This document shows, in pieces, positions 33,290-36,690 of a stretch of DNA of 36,690 bases. Origin of the DNA: Phoronis australis (taxonomy: Eukaryota > Phoronida > Phoronidae); NCBI GenBank assembly GCA_002633005.1, contig NMRA01000542.1:188001-224690 (forward strand). The letters run 5' to 3'. Made by a program: the position numbers and the translations under genes. The notes under the pieces were generated by a model. That model was given only the letters and a program-made list of their open reading frames with translations, did no database searches and was not told the DNA's origin. How positions within the stretch are numbered: the stretch's first letter is position 1; every line of letters begins with the position of its first letter.

Positions 33290-33653
33290 GTATATACTGA
33301 TGCCTATTGGAATACATATTAAGTTTGCATTCGTGACTGTTTCTGCTGTTGGCCATCACAAGTTTGACGTAAAGTTGTAGAACCACTTGTGTTCAATATA
33401 TTGTGTTCAAGAGTTAGAAAACTTAGCAATGCAGAAAACTATTGATGATGGAATGGGGGTGAAGTCAGTCTCCCATATTTGGAAATGTTCCATGAAAGTA
33501 AAAACTTTGTTATCATCATCCTTAAACGTTACGTAGTAATGGCATTGCTTGTCACAACAGTTTATTGATTACTGTGCAAAAGGTTCAACTATTAGTTGAA
33601 TGTGCGTAGTTTGGTGGGCTGCTCTTGTTGCCAGGTATTAGCTGACTTACGAA

Positions 33654-34468
33654 GAAAACAAAGTGTTTAAAGCGTCACATTTTTATTTGAATTTCCACCA
33701 TTGTGATGCCACAATTCTAAAATGAGCAAGCTTGAGACCAGGTATGAAAACAAAGTGTTTAAAGCGCCACATTTTTATTTGAATTTCCACCATTGTGATG
33801 CCACAATTCTAAAATGAGCAAGCTTGAGACTAGGTATGAAAACAAAGTGTTTAAAGCGCCACATTTTTATTTGAATTTCCACCATTGTGATGCCACAATT
33901 CTAAAATGAGCAAGCTTGAGACTAGGTATGAAAACAAAGTGTTTAAAGCGCCACATTTTTATTTGAATTTCCACCATTGTGATGCCACAATTCTAAAATG
34001 AGCAAGCTTGAGACTAGGTATGAAAACAAAGTGTTTAAAGCGCCACATTTTTATTTGAATTTCCACCATTGTGATGCCACAATTCTAAAATGAGCAAGCT
34101 TGAGACTAGGTATGAAAACAAAGTGTTTAAAGCGCCACATTTTTATTTGAATTTCCACCATTGTGATGCCACAATTCTAAAATGAGCAAGCTTGAGACTA
34201 GGTATGAAAACAAAGTGTTTAAAGCGCCACATTTTTATTTGAATTTCCACCATTGTGATGCCACAATTCTAAAATGAGCAAGCTTGAGACTAGGTATGAA
34301 AACAAAGTGTTTAAAGCGCCACATTTTTATTTGAATTTCCACCATTGTGATGCCACAATTCTAAAATGAGCAAGCTTGAGACTAGGTATGAAAACAAAGT
34401 GTTTAAAGCGCCACATTTTTATTTGAATTTCCACCATTGTGATGCCACAATTCTAAAATGAGCAAGCT
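33654..34468. repeat. 92-bp tandem array, about nine copies, ending in the assembly gap
   Basis: The unit begins GAAAACAAAGTGTTTAAAGC (copy starts 33654, 33746, 33838 and every 92 bases after) and ends GAGCAAGCTTGAGACTAGGT plus AT. Copies from the third on look identical. Only the first two differ (GCGTCAC for GCGCCAC; GAGACCA for GAGACTA). Each unit contains a HindIII site (AAGCTT). The array runs straight into N, so its true length is unknown. It lies 3' of UBXN1 exon 9. Confidence 0.97.
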
Positions 34469-34772
34469 NNNNNNNNNNNNNNNNNNNNNNNNNNNNNNNN
34501 NNNNNNNNNNNNNNNNNNNNNNNNNNNNNNNNNNNNNNNNNNNNNNNNNNNNNNNNNNNNNNNNNNNNNNNNNNNNNNNNNNNNNNNNNNNNNNNNNNNN
34601 NNNNNNNNNNNNNNNNNNNNNNNNNNNNNNNNNNNNNNNNNNNNNNNNNNNNNNNNNNNNNNNNNNNNNNNNNNNNNNNNNNNNNNNNNNNNNNNNNNNN
34701 NNNNNNNNNNNNNNNNNNNNNNNNNNNNNNNNNNNNNNNNNNNNNNNNNNNNNNNNNNNNNNNNNNNNNNNN
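34469..34772. other. Assembly gap (304 N)
   Basis: All bases are N. It separates the 92-bp array from a second copy of UBXN1 intron/exon sequence, and its size may be nominal. Any open frame across it is meaningless. Confidence 0.99.
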
Positions 34773-35315
34773 ACTTGTCTATTTACATTGTCACGACGTT
34801 TTGGTCAGTCTATTCTCCGGCCATCGTCAGGTGTTCCTGCGTTCTTAGAAGAACGAGAACGGATATTTGGTACACTCATCATGGTGTGATTTTTTATTAT
34901 ATATTGTCCGATAAAGGATGATAAGAGTACCAAATATCCATGCTTGTTCTTCTAAGAATGCAGGAACACTGACGATGGCTAGAGAATAGACAGACCGAAT
35001 TGTCGTGGCAATGTAAATTGACAAGAGGTCGGTGTAAATAGACCAAGAGATTTTATAATAGTTGTAACATGCCACCACCTCAGAGCTGTTTTAGAAGGTC
35101 ATTGCCATTCTTATGTTGTCAAGGATTTTCCTTTGTACTGCTAGTTGCAATGGCGGCATCAGGAAATTGACAGGCTGGACAGATATGGTCACATGTCCAT
35201 GGGTATGGAAATGTATCCCTCCTTCCTTACTGTCTTCAATCATAAGTGCTTAACACTTCGAAAACTGACTCTAGGAGAGTTCTGTTCATTACTGTGTTGA
35301 TTCTCGTGCTTCTAG

Positions 35316-35435
35316 GCTGCAAGGCATGCTAAAACAGCGTCGCCTTGAAAAAGAGCAGGAGGAGAGGAAGGCAGAGTTAGACAGGGAAAAGTCGAGACGA
35401 GTGATGGGCAAAGAGTTAGTCAGTGCTAAAACCAA
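35316..35435 (+). pseudogene. UBXN1: Duplicate of UBXN1 exon 6
   Basis: 120 bases, same length and splice sites as 31211-31330. The only coding difference I see is TCA to TCG in the KSRR part, which is silent. It begins in phase 2. Spliced after exon 9 (33289, phase 0) it reads a TGA within 11 codons, so it cannot extend the same message. Best read as the allelic copy of exon 6. Confidence 0.85.
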
Positions 35436-36155
35436 GTATGGCAACTGTAATCTTTGTATTTATGCAATGCATATTGATGAGAAACTGATTTAGCAAATAT
35501 CTCATAGACTCAAATATTGAACTCTTAGGAACTATTGCAAGAAACCTCATTAACTCAACTATTGAACTCCTTGGAAGCATTGCAAGAAACCTAATTGCAT
35601 GGTAGTTCTCGGTAGCTAAACATAGTCCTTGCAACTGTGGTCACAGTTAACAATATGCCACTGAAGTCAAATTTACGAACGGTAGATATTTTAAATGATG
35701 TAGAAACTAACAGTTAATCTAGGTCTGTTGTTTTTGAGTTTTGATAGATTGTCCCATATCTTGTGTCTCTGGTAACACCCTAAAGGAACTTACTTTACGT
35801 GTACTAGTAAATTAACAATAAATTCTTTATTGACCCGTTATGGCTACATCAATCACTTAGAGTACTTGAGTGAATTTGTTCAGTTGTGTCAGTGTTAAAA
35901 TTTCTTAGTATTCCTCTGCAAATTTTCTGAGGTTAGTCAGACTTTCTCATTGGTTCAGATGATATTCTGCTTGATTGCAGGGTTATTTGGATCAGGTTGT
36001 TCTAGTGAATAATGTTTCCATTGGGACGGTTGTTGGCTAAAGCAAATAAGTTTGTTTTATGTAATTATCTGCAATAAATCTTAATTATAGTTATTCATCA
36101 ACCTGTTACTTGAGCTTACCATGAATATAGAAATATTTTCTATTTTCTGTTTCAG

Positions 36156-36227
36156 ACTTCAAGAAGAGGAAATGAGAAGAATTGCCGAGCAGAAGCGAAG
36201 AGAAAAAATGGAGGAAAAGCTAGCCAA
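36156..36227 (+). pseudogene. UBXN1: Duplicate of UBXN1 exon 7
   Basis: 72 bases, matching 32042-32113 with two silent changes (GCT to GCC and GAG to GAA). Encodes LQEEEMRRIAEQKRREKMEE plus KLAK, part of the coiled coil. Splice sites are intact. Interpretation as for the exon 6 copy. Confidence 0.85.
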
Positions 36228-36690
36228 GTATGAACTCTTTCCTTTGGTTTATTCGTGAAGCGGAGAGGCCTTCTAATATGTATTATCGTTCCTTTTAGGG
36301 ATTTTCATTGAAAATATTTTTGCCGTAATTTCTCAGTTTTGGAAAAATGAGCTTAGTTCAGATTAAGTTGAATCTGGAAAGTTGAATCTTCCAGATTCAT
36401 TTTTCTTTAACTCACCTCATGTATTTATGCAGCTTCAGTTTAGTATGACATGAGCCCCCCACCAACTTGGCTATGGAGTAAACAAACAGCCTGACTTAGG
36501 GAGTTAGTTCTCCTCTTTGAAAAATTAACTTGTAGAACTGAAAAAGTCCCTGGCTGACAGTGGTATTGCTAAATGTCATTTCTAACATGGTGAATGCAGA
36601 AGCCGCTTATACAGAGAACAGTGTCACTATGGCCAGATGTAATGGCAACTGTGACTCAAATTTATTTTGTTCCCAGGTTTGAAAGTATGC

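Larger units (their letters stand above)
34773..36690 (+). repeat. Second copy of UBXN1 segment 30389-32345 (probable unmerged haplotype)
   Basis: Colinear with 30389-32345, with a few differences per hundred bases and larger indels. The first copy has 229 bases (30704-30932) where this one has 13 (35088-35100). This copy has about 250 extra bases (36374-36628). Two exons are repeated here with intact splice sites. The position immediately after an N gap and the allele-like divergence suggest that two haplotypes were placed in tandem. A true local duplication cannot be excluded from sequence alone. Confidence 0.85.

Noticed and set aside
34458-34889. 143-codon frame across the gap
   Set aside because: Most of it is N, and the remainder is satellite and foldback repeat.
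1-36690. CRISPR array, phage, operon or bacterial mobile system
   Set aside because: All well-supported genes have spliceosomal introns and animal orthologues. The tandem arrays have no unique spacers, so this is ordinary eukaryotic repeat DNA.

Overview
The window is AT-rich nuclear DNA from an animal. Three multi-exon genes with GT-AG introns are conserved with vertebrates. The many short interspersed repeats, minisatellites and inverted-repeat elements, together with what looks like two unmerged haplotypes around an N gap, suggest a highly heterozygous marine invertebrate, perhaps a deuterostome such as a hemichordate, echinoderm or lancelet. That placement is inference from gene content and genome style; no sequence identifies the species.

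Layout. (1) 757-7655, minus strand: seven coding exons of CCDC61 (VFL3), a centrosome/basal-body protein related to SAS-6. The start codon is in the window and the C-terminus runs off the left edge. A probable promoter lies near 8.45-8.55 kb. (2) 8.7-9.6 kb: inverted-repeat DNA, with a near-perfect hairpin at 8707-8807 and a nested foldback cluster at 9021-9580. (3) 10137-10433, minus strand: an unrecognised 98-codon open frame with a GC-richer, CRE-containing upstream region. (4) 14786-24515, minus strand: a complete five-exon GPR180/TMEM145-like seven-transmembrane protein of 532 residues. A 5-kb last intron is full of degraded repeats and contains a strong hairpin. (5) 24752-33289, plus strand: nine exons of a UBXN1-like UBA/C2H2/coiled-coil/UBX protein, divergently transcribed from the GPR180-like gene across about 236 bp. 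The UBX domain lies beyond the window. (6) 33654-34468: a 92-bp tandem array running into a 304-bp N gap. (7) 34773-36690: a second, slightly divergent copy of 30389-32345, including two UBXN1 exons. Reading-frame phase shows these copies cannot follow exon 9 in one transcript, so an uncollapsed allele or local duplication is likely.

The three genes have unrelated known roles: centriole/cilium assembly, a membrane or secretory-pathway receptor-like protein, and p97/ubiquitin adaptor function. They are neighbours rather than a pathway. I found no evidence of an operon-like, defence or mobile gene system. The items most worth a second look are the sense-strand intronic hairpin (19578-19646), the divergent exon starts inside UBXN1 intron 1, the duplicated UBXN1 exons and the inverted-repeat elements.
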